NCBI RefSeq assembly: GCF_042648405.1
Contig: NZ_JBHRXV010000011.1
Location: 248,001 to 312,000 of the forward strand
From: Sphingoaurantiacus capsulatus
GTDB lineage: Bacteria > Pseudomonadota > Alphaproteobacteria > Sphingomonadales > Sphingomonadaceae
Direction: 5' to 3'
Length of the DNA: 64,000 nucleotides
Part shown: in pieces, positions 23,849 through 30,930 of the stretch
How positions within the stretch are numbered: position 1 is the first letter of the stretch
Layout of the letters: the number at the start of each line of letters is the position of its first letter
Made by a program: the position numbers and the translations under genes
Notes under the pieces: model-generated
Told to the model about the DNA's origin: nothing
Database searches by the model: none
What the model saw: the letters and a program-made list of their open reading frames with translations, nothing else

Positions 23849-23885
23849 AAAAACCCTCCCCGCTCTTCTTTGAGGGCGGGGAGGG
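23849..23885 (-). terminator. hairpin with T-run that also contains the MAPEG ribosome-binding site
   Basis: On the minus strand a 10-bp perfect stem CCCTCCCCGC/GCGGGGAGGG is followed by TTTTT, the form of a rho-independent terminator for the DHS-like gene. The 3' arm GGGGAGGG lies 7-8 bases before the MAPEG ATG, so the same hairpin would also hide the only visible Shine-Dalgarno sequence of the next gene. Confidence 0.75.
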
Positions 23886-23930
23886 TCGTTCAGTTCGTTT
23901 CGGCTGTCAAACAGCCGATGTGGCGGATGT

Positions 23931-24986
23931 TCAGTCGAACATCTTGCCGTAGGCGCGCTTGGCGCGGTCCTTCCAGTGGCCGCGATGGTAGGCGTCCGAC
24001 GCCAGCAGCGGCATCACCGAGCCGGCCTCGGCGAACACCATCTGCTCGAGCGCGGTGTCGACCTTGCCCCAGCTCGCCGCTTCCTTCAGCGTCGACGACG
24101 AGCAGGCGCCGTCGCGCACGTCGGCGACGGTGATCTGCACCGCGTATTTGTGCATCTCGACATCGTCATGGCCGAGGATTTCGGCGCAGACGACGGTGTC
24201 CTGGATGAAGTTCTTCGGCACGCCGCCGCCGATCATCAGCAGGCCGGTGGTGCCCGCCTTGATCTTGATGTCGGTCAGCTCGCGGAAGTCGGCGATGGCG
24301 TCGAGCACCATGTAGGGCTTGCCCTCCTTGGCGCGGTCGACCTGATGCTTGACGAGGCCGAAGCCCGCCGAGCTGTCGACGAACGCCGGGCAGAAGATCG
24401 GCACGTCATGCTCGTAGGCGAGCTTGACGAGGCTGTTGTCCTTCTTGCCGTGCTCGACGAGATACTTGCCCATCTCGCGGATGAAGGCGCGCGACGAATA
24501 GGCCTTCGGCTCCAGCGAGTTGGCGATCTCACCGATGGTGTGGTCGCAGTCCTGAAGCTGCTCCTCGTCGATATAGGTGTCGTAGATGCGGTCGATGTAG
24601 AGCGAGCGCAGCACATTGTCGTCAGGCACTTCGAGCGCCTGATAATGCTTGTGACCGAGGCCTTCGAAGAAATCCATGTCGACGATCGAGGCGCCGGTGG
24701 CGACGATTCCGTCGATCATGTTCGAGCGCAGCAGCTCGGCATAGAGGTCCATGCAGCCGCCCGCCGAGGTAGAGCCGGCGATGACGAGGAAGATCGAGCA
24801 ATCCTTGTCGGCGAGCATCTGGTTGTAGATGCCCGTCGCCCGCGCGAGGTCGCGCGAGGTGAAGCTCATGCCGTCCATCGCGTCGATGATCGGCCGCGCG
24901 TCGAAGCTGCGGATGTCGATGTGGCGCACCTGCTTCGACAGAAGCTCGGCCTTGCGCTGATCGTTGATGAGATTGGTGTCGGTCAC
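23931..24986 (-). CDS. deoxyhypusine synthase-like protein (probable homospermidine synthase type)
   Basis: A 351-aa NAD-dependent enzyme of the deoxyhypusine synthase superfamily. The active-site Lys is K258 in MIGGGVPKNFIQD. Other landmarks are FLVIAGSTSAGGCMDLYAEL, DGIVATGASIVDMDFFE, IFCPAFVDSSAGFGL and DGACSSSTLKEAASWGKVD. Bacteria have no eIF5A, and alphaproteobacterial members of this family are thought to make homospermidine from putrescine; that is family knowledge rather than something visible here. The neighbour upstream in the same direction is a PLP ornithine/lysine decarboxylase, which would supply the diamine. Confidence 0.9.
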   Translation of the reverse strand: MTDTNLINDQRKAELLSKQVRHIDIRSFDARPIIDAMDGMSFTSRDLARATGIYNQMLADKDCSIFLVIAGSTSAGGCMDLYAELLRSNMIDGIVATGASIVDMDFFEGLGHKHYQALEVPDDNVLRSLYIDRIYDTYIDEEQLQDCDHTIGEIANSLEPKAYSSRAFIREMGKYLVEHGKKDNSLVKLAYEHDVPIFCPAFVDSSAGFGLVKHQVDRAKEGKPYMVLDAIADFRELTDIKIKAGTTGLLMIGGGVPKNFIQDTVVCAEILGHDDVEMHKYAVQITVADVRDGACSSSTLKEAASWGKVDTALEQMVFAEAGSVMPLLASDAYHRGHWKDRAKRAYGKMFD

Positions 24987-25082
24987 TGATGTCTCCAGTC
25001 AACAGAAAGGGTCTGCTGGCTCGGCGTCCGCTAAAGGGAACGCCGCCCGCGGCCGGATGTCTCCGGCGCCGAGCGGGAAAGT

Positions 25083-25109
25083 CCCACCGCCCGTCGCACG
25101 AGCGGTGGG
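25083..25109 (-). terminator. hairpin between decarboxylase and DHS-like genes
   Basis: CCCACCGC/GCGGTGGG forms an 8-bp stem directly after the decarboxylase stop codon on the minus strand. Only a weak CTTT follows, so it may attenuate rather than fully terminate transcription into the DHS-like gene. Confidence 0.4.
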
Positions 25110-25117
25110 AGAATCGC

Positions 25118-26308
25118 TTACTTCTTTTTCAGCGCCGTGACGGTGGCGCGCGGTGCCGGTGCCGGCACGTAGAGCGAGGCCATCGGCTCGTCGGTGACGA
25201 TCACGGTCTCGCCGTTGCCGAAGCCGTTGAACTGCGTGCGCATCGCCGCGCCATAGGCGCCGAGCATGCCGATCTCGACATAGTCACCGGCCTGGATGTC
25301 CGCAGGCAGCGCGAACGGACCGGCCATATAGTCGAGGTCGTCGCAGGTCGGGCCGTAGAAGCTGAAATCCATCGGCTTCGTGGTCGACTCTTCGTCACGC
25401 ACCAGGCTGACCGGAAAGCGCCAGTCGACGTGCGCGGCATCGAACAGCGACCCGTAGGCGCCGTCGTTGATGTAGAGCACGTCGCCCTTGCGCTTCTCGA
25501 CCCGCACCAGCACCGAGGCGTATTCGGCGCAGAGCGCGCGGCCGGGCTCGCCCCAGAGTTCCGCCGAATAGGAGATCGGCAGCGATTCATAGGCGCGGTG
25601 GATGACGTCGAAATAGGCTTCGATCGGCGCCGGCTCCATGCCGGGATAGACCGACGGGAAGCCGCCACCGACATCGACGACGTCAACGGTCACGCCCGCC
25701 TGCACGATCGCGGCGCGCACCAGCTCCATCGCTTCCGAATAGGCCGCAGGCGCCATCGCCTGGCTGCCGACGTGGAAGCAGACGCCGAGCGCATCGGCGG
25801 CCTGACGGACGGCGAGCAGCAGCGCCGGGGCCTCGTCGAGGCTGACGCCGAACTTCGAGGCGAGGCTGAGCTTCGAATGCGCCGACGACACGCGCATGCG
25901 AACGCACAGCGTCAGGTCGGTGGCGTTCTGGGTCGCCTCGACGATCTTCTCCAGCTCGTCATGCGTGTCGAGCGAGAAGGTGCGGACGCCATGCTCGAAA
26001 TAGGCCTCGGTGATCGCCTCGGGCGACTTCACCGGATGCATGAAGCACAATTTCGCTTGCGGCAGCGTCGCGCGGACGAGCCGAACCTCGGCGATCGATG
26101 CCACGTCGTAATGCGTGATGCCGTTCTCCCACAGGACCTTCAGCAGATCCGGCGAGGGGTTGGCCTTCACAGCATACATCGCCAGACCCGGAAACTTCTC
26201 CACGAAGAATCGGGCGGCGCGTGCAGCGGCATGCGGTCGAATGAGCGTCACCGGCAGGGCCGGTCGAAGGGTGGTCGCTACCCCCAGCGCAGTATTGTGC
26301 TTGTGCAA
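25118..26308 (-). CDS. PLP-dependent ornithine/lysine-type decarboxylase (fold III)
   Basis: A 396-aa alanine-racemase-fold decarboxylase that makes putrescine or cadaverine. The PLP Lys is K48 in YAVKANPSPDLL, the glycine loop is VDVGGGFPSVYPGM, WGEPGRALCAEYASVLV contributes phosphate contacts, and the catalytic Cys is C322 in FYGPTCDDLDYM. GDYVEIGMLGAYGAAM closes the barrel. The TTG start has GGAGGT 7-8 bases upstream and gives the expected distance to K48. The gene is preceded by a structured leader that can hide this Shine-Dalgarno sequence. DHS-like synthase follows downstream. Substrate preference cannot be read with certainty. Confidence 0.93.
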   Translation of the reverse strand: MHKHNTALGVATTLRPALPVTLIRPHAAARAARFFVEKFPGLAMYAVKANPSPDLLKVLWENGITHYDVASIAEVRLVRATLPQAKLCFMHPVKSPEAITEAYFEHGVRTFSLDTHDELEKIVEATQNATDLTLCVRMRVSSAHSKLSLASKFGVSLDEAPALLLAVRQAADALGVCFHVGSQAMAPAAYSEAMELVRAAIVQAGVTVDVVDVGGGFPSVYPGMEPAPIEAYFDVIHRAYESLPISYSAELWGEPGRALCAEYASVLVRVEKRKGDVLYINDGAYGSLFDAAHVDWRFPVSLVRDEESTTKPMDFSFYGPTCDDLDYMAGPFALPADIQAGDYVEIGMLGAYGAAMRTQFNGFGNGETVIVTDEPMASLYVPAPAPRATVTALKKK

Positions 26309-26377
26309 TTCAAGGGACCTCCAGAGGCGGTTGACACCAAAGCTGCCTTGCGGTTGGAAGTCCCCATGGGGCAGCGG
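26309..26377 (-). ncRNA. structured leader of the decarboxylase gene, resembling the speF RNA motif
   Basis: In transcript sense, GGACTTCC (26363-26356) pairs over eight bases with GGAGGTCC (26322-26315), which is the Shine-Dalgarno region of the decarboxylase gene. Inside are CCGCAAGGCAG, GGTGTCAACCGCC and possible CCAA/TTGG and AGGC/GCCT pairings. CCCCATGGGG flanks the 5' side. Arrangement and gene context match what I remember of the alphaproteobacterial speF motif upstream of ornithine decarboxylase genes. That identity needs a covariance-model check. Confidence 0.6.
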
Positions 26378-26383
26378 AGGGCG

Positions 26384-26413
26384 TATTTAGGGTCGATGAC
26401 CCCCCATGTAAAG
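26384..26413 (-). promoter_or_regulatory. candidate sigma-70 promoter of the decarboxylase gene
   Basis: TTTACA (-35, 26413-26408) and TAAATA (-10, 26389-26384) are separated by 18 bases on the minus strand. Transcription would start near 26377, giving a leader of about 70 nt that exactly contains the structured element. Confidence 0.45.
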
Positions 26414-26432
26414 TATTTTTCACATGGTGAAT
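26405..26432. promoter_or_regulatory. operator-like palindromes in the decarboxylase/threonine dehydratase spacer
   Basis: TTCACATGGTGAA (26420-26432) is a perfect 13-base palindrome with a 3-base centre. It overlaps a wider inverted repeat CCATGT (26405-26410)/ACATGG (26423-26428). Both lie in the AT-rich divergent spacer and overlap the decarboxylase -35, a suitable place for a repressor. Confidence 0.35.
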
Positions 26433-26473
26433 TTTTGTCATATTTCCGTGGCCGATCAGAAGGTTATGCTTAA

Positions 26474-27457
26474 TTGACTGATTCCGTTTCCTTATCCGTC
26501 CCCACGCGGGCCGACGTAGAGGCCGCAGCGAGCCGTATTCGCGGTGAAGCGGTGCGCACGCCACTGCTCCGCAGCGACGCGCTGGACGCCCTCACGGGCG
26601 GTAAAATCTTCATCAAACCGGAGAATCTGCAGCGCACCGGCTCGTTCAAGTTTCGCGGCGCCTACAACCGGCTGTCGGCGATGAACGCGGCGGAGCGCGC
26701 GGGCGGGGTGGTGGCCTTCTCCTCGGGCAATCACGCACAGGGCGTGGCGCTGGCGGCGAAGCTGCTCGGCATGCAGGCGGCGATCATCATGCCGTCCGAT
26801 GCGCCGAGCGTGAAGGTCGACGCGACGCGCGGCTATGGCGCCGAAGTGATCTTCTACGACCGGCTGACCGAGAAGCGCGAGACGATCGCCGCCGAACTCG
26901 CCGCGACGCGCGGCGCGACCGTCGTGCCGTCGTTCGACGACCCGTACATCGTCGCGGGGCAGGGCACGGCCGGCCTCGAGATCACCGAGGATGTCGCGGC
27001 GATGGGCGTGAAGCTCGATCTCGCGATGGTCAATTGCGGCGGCGGCGGCCTCGCTTCGGGGATTTCACTGGGTTTGGGCGATGTCCCGGTGGTGATCGTC
27101 GAGCCCGAAGGCTATGACGATATCGCCCGCTCGCTGGCCAATGGCGCGATCGAGGCGGTGCAGAACCCGGGGCCTACGCTGTGCGACGCGCTGCAGACGC
27201 TCGTTACCTGTCCGCTGACCTTCGGCATCCTGCAGGCGAAGGGCGCGCGCGGGGTCGCGGTGTCCGAGCAGGCAGTGATGCAGGCGGTGGCCTTCGCGTT
27301 CAGCCAGCTGAAACTGGTGGTCGAGCCGGGCGGGGCGGTGTCGCTGGCGGCGGCGCTGTCGGGTGTCGTCGACCTGAAGGGTAAGACGGCGGTGCTGACC
27401 TTGTCGGGCGGAAACGTCGACCCGGCGGTGTTCGAGCGCTGCCTGCGCGAAGGCTAG
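26474..27457 (+). CDS. threonine dehydratase (catabolic type, no ACT domain)
   Basis: A 327-aa PLP enzyme that deaminates threonine/serine to 2-oxo acids. The PLP Lys is K59 in GSFKFRGAYN. SSGNHAQGVALAAK, VNCGGGGLASGISLG and the final VLTLSGGNVD follow the fold-type II pattern. The length is that of catabolic/TdcB-like or serine racemase-like proteins without the regulatory C-terminal ACT domain. The TTG start has AGAAGG about 10 bases upstream; no better in-frame start precedes the conserved region. It is divergent from the decarboxylase gene and overlaps the next, convergent gene by 4 bases. Confidence 0.92.
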   Translation: MTDSVSLSVPTRADVEAAASRIRGEAVRTPLLRSDALDALTGGKIFIKPENLQRTGSFKFRGAYNRLSAMNAAERAGGVVAFSSGNHAQGVALAAKLLGMQAAIIMPSDAPSVKVDATRGYGAEVIFYDRLTEKRETIAAELAATRGATVVPSFDDPYIVAGQGTAGLEITEDVAAMGVKLDLAMVNCGGGGLASGISLGLGDVPVVIVEPEGYDDIARSLANGAIEAVQNPGPTLCDALQTLVTCPLTFGILQAKGARGVAVSEQAVMQAVAFAFSQLKLVVEPGGAVSLAAALSGVVDLKGKTAVLTLSGGNVDPAVFERCLREG

Positions 27458-27666
27458 GCGGCGCGACGGCGCCGCGTGCGAACCGGCTTCAGCGTCGATT
27501 CGAGATCGGCGGCAACGATGGCGGCGCCATCGCCGAGCGTCCTTAGGTCGCGGGCATAGAGCGCGGCGGTGACGCCGGGCAGGGCGGCGGCGGCGCTGTC
27601 GAGCAGCGCATCGAGCAGGCTGACCGACGTGGTCAGCGCGGTCGCAGAAATATCCTCGGTTCGCAT
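27454..27666 (-). CDS. hypothetical small protein (70 aa)
   Basis: A 70-aa predicted cytoplasmic protein beginning MRTEDISATALTTSVSLLD, helical in the middle, with a basic tail (KPVRTRRRRAA). No domain is recognised. It lies downstream of glpD in the same direction, 39 bases away, and could be co-transcribed with it. A longer start 33 bases upstream is possible. Codon use looks native. Confidence 0.5.
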   Translation of the reverse strand: MRTEDISATALTTSVSLLDALLDSAAAALPGVTAALYARDLRTLGDGAAIVAADLESTLKPVRTRRRRAA

Positions 27667-27705
27667 GACCGCTCCCATATGCGGCGCAGCTTCAAGCAAA
27701 AGCGC

Positions 27706-29175
27706 TTAACGCTTCGTAAACGCTGACATCCAGGCGTCGACGCGGTCGCGATCGCCGGCGTCGAGGTGCAGCCCCATCTTGGTGCGGCGCCACAGCACGT
27801 CCTCGCCGGTGCGCGCCCATTCCTGTTCGGCAAACACCCGCAGCTCCGCCTCGAACAGCCCGCCGAAATTTTCGCCGAGCGGCGCGGACAGCAGCGTCTC
27901 GGCGCGGCGGCCGTGGATTCGGGCGAGGCGGGTGACCAGCGTCGGATCATGGTCGGGATGCCGCGCCACCAGCTCGCGCAGCCAGTCGGCAAAGGCCGCC
28001 TGGCCGGTCTGGCCGCGGCGCTTCGGGACGTCGCCGCCGGGCAGCGGCACGCCCCTGGTCCACGGCTTCGACTTGGGCGCAACCAGCTTCAGCACCGCCT
28101 CGGCGAGCTTGCGATAGGTGGTGATCTTGCCGCCGACGACGGTCAGCGTCGCGTCGTCATGTGCGACGAGCCTCCAGTCGCGCGTCGTTTCCTTGGCGTC
28201 CTTGCCTTCCTCCAGCACCAGCGGGCGAATGCCGGCGAAGCGGTGGACGATGTCGGCGGCGGCGATCGGCTTGGCGAGATAGCGGTTCACCGCGTCGAGC
28301 AGATAGGCTTCCTCCGCCGCCGTGATCGCCGGCGCGTCGGGCCGGTCGACGGGCGTGTCGGTGGTGCCGATCAGCGAATAATCCTGCTCATAGGGCAGCA
28401 TGAACACGATGCGGCCATCCGGCTGCTGCAGCATGAAGGCATCGTCGCTGCGGTTGATGCGGCGGATGACGATGTGGGCGCCCTGCACGAGACGCAGCTG
28501 CAGCGGGTTGGCGAGGCCGAGCAGGTCGCGCGTCACCACTTCGGCCCACGGGCCGGCGGCGTTGATCAGGTGGTTGGCGCGCAGCTTCTCGCCGCTGTCG
28601 AGCTCGACCGCCCAGTCGTCGGCGAGCCGCGTCCCCGCCACCGCGCGGGTGCGGGTGCGGATGAGGGCGCCACGCGCCGCGGCGTCGACGGCGTTCAGCA
28701 CCACCAGCCGCGAATCGTCGATCCAGCCGTCCCAGTAGCGGAAGGCGCGGGTCAGCGAGCGGTCGAGCGTGCGGCCGGCCGCGTCACGATGAAGATCGAT
28801 CGCCGATGATCCGGGCACCTGCCGCCGCTTCGCGAGGTGATCATAGAGAAAGAGCCCGGCCCGGATCATCCACGCCGGACGCAGCCCGGTGGCGTGCGGC
28901 AGCACGAAGGCCTGCGGCCAGCTGATGTGCGGCGCGGCGTCGAGGATCACCTCGCGCTCGGCGAGCGCCTTCGCCACCAGCGCGAAGTCGTAGAATTCGA
29001 GGTAGCGCAGGCCGCCGTGGACGAGCTTGGTGGAGGCGGAGGACGTTCCGCTGCCGAGGTCACCGGCCTCGATGAGCGCGACGCGCAAGCCGCGGCCGGC
29101 AGCGTCGCGGGCGATACCGGTCCCGTTTACGCCGCCGCCGATAATGAGGATGTCGTAGCGCTGGTCGTCGAGCAC
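27706..29175 (-). CDS. glpD: aerobic glycerol-3-phosphate dehydrogenase
   Basis: A 489-aa membrane-associated FAD enzyme that oxidises glycerol-3-phosphate to dihydroxyacetone phosphate with electrons to quinone. Motifs are YDILIIGGGVNGTGIARDAAGRG (FAD), GTSSASTKLVHGGLRYLE (family signature), LINAAGPWA, FMLPYEQDYSLIGTTDTP and VVGGKITTYRKLAE. The GTG start gives the FAD motif at residue 11 as usual; no strong Shine-Dalgarno sequence is visible before it. It is divergent from glpK with 39 bases between the start codons. Together they form a glycerol catabolic unit. Confidence 0.94.
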   Translation of the reverse strand: MLDDQRYDILIIGGGVNGTGIARDAAGRGLRVALIEAGDLGSGTSSASTKLVHGGLRYLEFYDFALVAKALAEREVILDAAPHISWPQAFVLPHATGLRPAWMIRAGLFLYDHLAKRRQVPGSSAIDLHRDAAGRTLDRSLTRAFRYWDGWIDDSRLVVLNAVDAAARGALIRTRTRAVAGTRLADDWAVELDSGEKLRANHLINAAGPWAEVVTRDLLGLANPLQLRLVQGAHIVIRRINRSDDAFMLQQPDGRIVFMLPYEQDYSLIGTTDTPVDRPDAPAITAAEEAYLLDAVNRYLAKPIAAADIVHRFAGIRPLVLEEGKDAKETTRDWRLVAHDDATLTVVGGKITTYRKLAEAVLKLVAPKSKPWTRGVPLPGGDVPKRRGQTGQAAFADWLRELVARHPDHDPTLVTRLARIHGRRAETLLSAPLGENFGGLFEAELRVFAEQEWARTGEDVLWRRTKMGLHLDAGDRDRVDAWMSAFTKR

Positions 29176-29214
29176 GGCTTTGCCTAGAGGAAGCCCGCTG
29201 GCTAGAAAAGCCCC

Positions 29215-30687
29215 ATGACGGACACACCGCTTCTTCTCGCCATCGACGAGGGCACCACCTCGACCCGCGTCGTCGCCTTCGATCTGTCGGGGTGCATCGT
29301 CGCGACCGAAGGCGCGCCGATCACACAGCATTATCCGCAGCCGGGCTGGGTCGAGCATGATGCCGCCGAAATCTGGACCAAGACGGAAGCCTGCCTGACG
29401 GCGGTGGCGCAGCGGGTCGGCGTCGGGCGCATCGCCGCGATCGGCCTGACCAACCAGCGCGAGACGGTCGTGTTCTGGGACCGCCACAGCGGTGAGCCGC
29501 TGGCACCCGCCATCGTCTGGCAGGATCGGCGCAGCGCCGACCTCTGCGCGGAGCTGCGCGAGGAGGGCTTGGAGCCCGACGTGCAGGCGAAGACCGGGCT
29601 GCTGCTCGATCCATATTTCTCCGGCACCAAGATCGCCTGGGCGATCGAGAACTGGCCGGCGGTGGCGCGGGCCGCGAAGGCGGGCAGCCTGGCGATCGGT
29701 ACCATCGACAGCTACCTGCTGTTCCGCCTGACCGGCGGCAAGGTCCACGTGACCGACGCGACCAACGCCGCGCGCACCCTGCTGATGGACCTCGCCACCT
29801 GCGAATGGGACGAGGGCATGATCGAGCGGCTGGGCGTGCCGCGCGCGGCGCTGCCCGAGATCGTCGATTGCGCGGGTGCGCTCGGCGAGGTCGAGCTGCT
29901 GGGCCGCAGGGTGCCGATCGCCGGCTGCGCGGGCGACCAGCAGGCCGCGGCGATCGGGCAGGGCTGCCTGACGCCGGGCCTCGTCAAGGCGACCTACGGC
30001 ACCGGCGCGTTCGTGCTGGCGCAGGCGGGCGACAAACCGCCGGTTTCCGCCAACCGCCTGCTGTCGACGGTGGCCTGGCGGCTGGACGGGCAGGCGGCCT
30101 ACGCGCTCGAAGGCAGCATCTTCGTCGCGGGCAGCGCCATCCAGTGGCTGCGAGATAGGTTGAATATTATCGAAGATGCCGCTGAAACTGAAGGATTAGC
30201 GCGTTCGGTACCTGACAATGGCGGGGTGCATTTCGTGCCCGCCTTCGCCGGGCTCGGGGCGCCGCACTGGCGGGCCGATGCGCGCGGGCTGCTCACCGGG
30301 CTGACCGGCGGCACGACGCGCGCCCACATCGTGCGCGCCTGCCTTGAGGCAATGAGCCAGCAGACCGCCGACCTGTTCGACGCGCTCGCCTCGGACGGCG
30401 TCGCACCGGCGCGGCTGCGCGTCGACGGCGGCATGGTCGCCAACGACTGGGTCTGCCAGGACCTCGCCGACATGCTGGCGATGACCGTCGAGCGGCCGAA
30501 GGTGATCGAGACGACGGCGCTCGGCGCGGCGATGCTTGCCGGCGTCGGTGTCGGGTTGTTCGACGATCTGGCGGCAGCGCAGGCGATGTGGCAGGCGGAT
30601 CGCATCTTCACCCCCGCGCTCGACGGGAAGACGCGGCGCGAGCGGCGCGCCGGGTGGAAGAAGGCGGTGGAAAGGGTGTTGCTGTGA
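29215..30687 (+). CDS. glpK: glycerol kinase
   Basis: A 490-aa FGGY-family kinase that phosphorylates glycerol to glycerol-3-phosphate, the substrate of the divergent glpD product. The N-terminal phosphate-1 motif is LAIDEGTTSTRVV, followed by HYPQPGWVEHDAAEIW, GLTNQRETVVFWD, IVWQDRRS, CAGDQQAA and KATYGTGAFVL, LEGSIFVAGSAIQWLRD and LRVDGGMVANDWVCQ. The length equals the family norm. The stop overlaps the start of a small membrane-protein gene (GTGA). No glpF transporter is visible in the window. Confidence 0.96.
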   Translation: MTDTPLLLAIDEGTTSTRVVAFDLSGCIVATEGAPITQHYPQPGWVEHDAAEIWTKTEACLTAVAQRVGVGRIAAIGLTNQRETVVFWDRHSGEPLAPAIVWQDRRSADLCAELREEGLEPDVQAKTGLLLDPYFSGTKIAWAIENWPAVARAAKAGSLAIGTIDSYLLFRLTGGKVHVTDATNAARTLLMDLATCEWDEGMIERLGVPRAALPEIVDCAGALGEVELLGRRVPIAGCAGDQQAAAIGQGCLTPGLVKATYGTGAFVLAQAGDKPPVSANRLLSTVAWRLDGQAAYALEGSIFVAGSAIQWLRDRLNIIEDAAETEGLARSVPDNGGVHFVPAFAGLGAPHWRADARGLLTGLTGGTTRAHIVRACLEAMSQQTADLFDALASDGVAPARLRVDGGMVANDWVCQDLADMLAMTVERPKVIETTALGAAMLAGVGVGLFDDLAAAQAMWQADRIFTPALDGKTRRERRAGWKKAVERVLL

Positions 30688-30869
30688 GCGGGATGATGCC
30701 GTTGCTGCTGTCCTTGGCAGTGCTCGCCTCGGTGCTGCTGATCGGGGCGGGGCTCAACATCCTCATCCGCAAGACCGACGCGCCGAAGCGCGGCTGGCTG
30801 ATGCTCGGCGCCGGCGCGGTGACCTTAATCAACGTATGGCTGTACGCGTCCTTCCCCTCTCAGCTTTGA
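30684..30869 (+). CDS. small membrane protein downstream of glpK
   Basis: A 61-aa protein with two predicted TM helices (PLLLSLAVLASVLLIGAGLN and GWLMLGAGAVTLINVWLYA) separated by a short basic loop (IRKTDAPKR). The GTG start overlaps the glpK stop (GTGA), which implies translational coupling. The family is unrecognised. A role linked to glycerol uptake is conceivable only from position. Confidence 0.7.
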   Translation: MSGMMPLLLSLAVLASVLLIGAGLNILIRKTDAPKRGWLMLGAGAVTLINVWLYASFPSQL

Positions 30870-30904
30870 GCAGATTGTCGGACCCGCGAAGCAGGGTAAG
30901 CTGC

Positions 30905-30922
30905 CCCCAATTATAATTGGGG
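30905..30922. promoter_or_regulatory. perfect 18-bp palindrome overlapping the dehydrogenase ribosome-binding site
   Basis: CCCCAATTATAATTGGGG is a perfect palindrome in an otherwise GC-rich context. Its right end runs directly into GGAGGGG, the Shine-Dalgarno sequence of the following dehydrogenase gene. It could be a dimeric repressor site, or as RNA a hairpin that restricts ribosome access. Confidence 0.5.
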
Positions 30923-30930
30923 AGGGGCCA

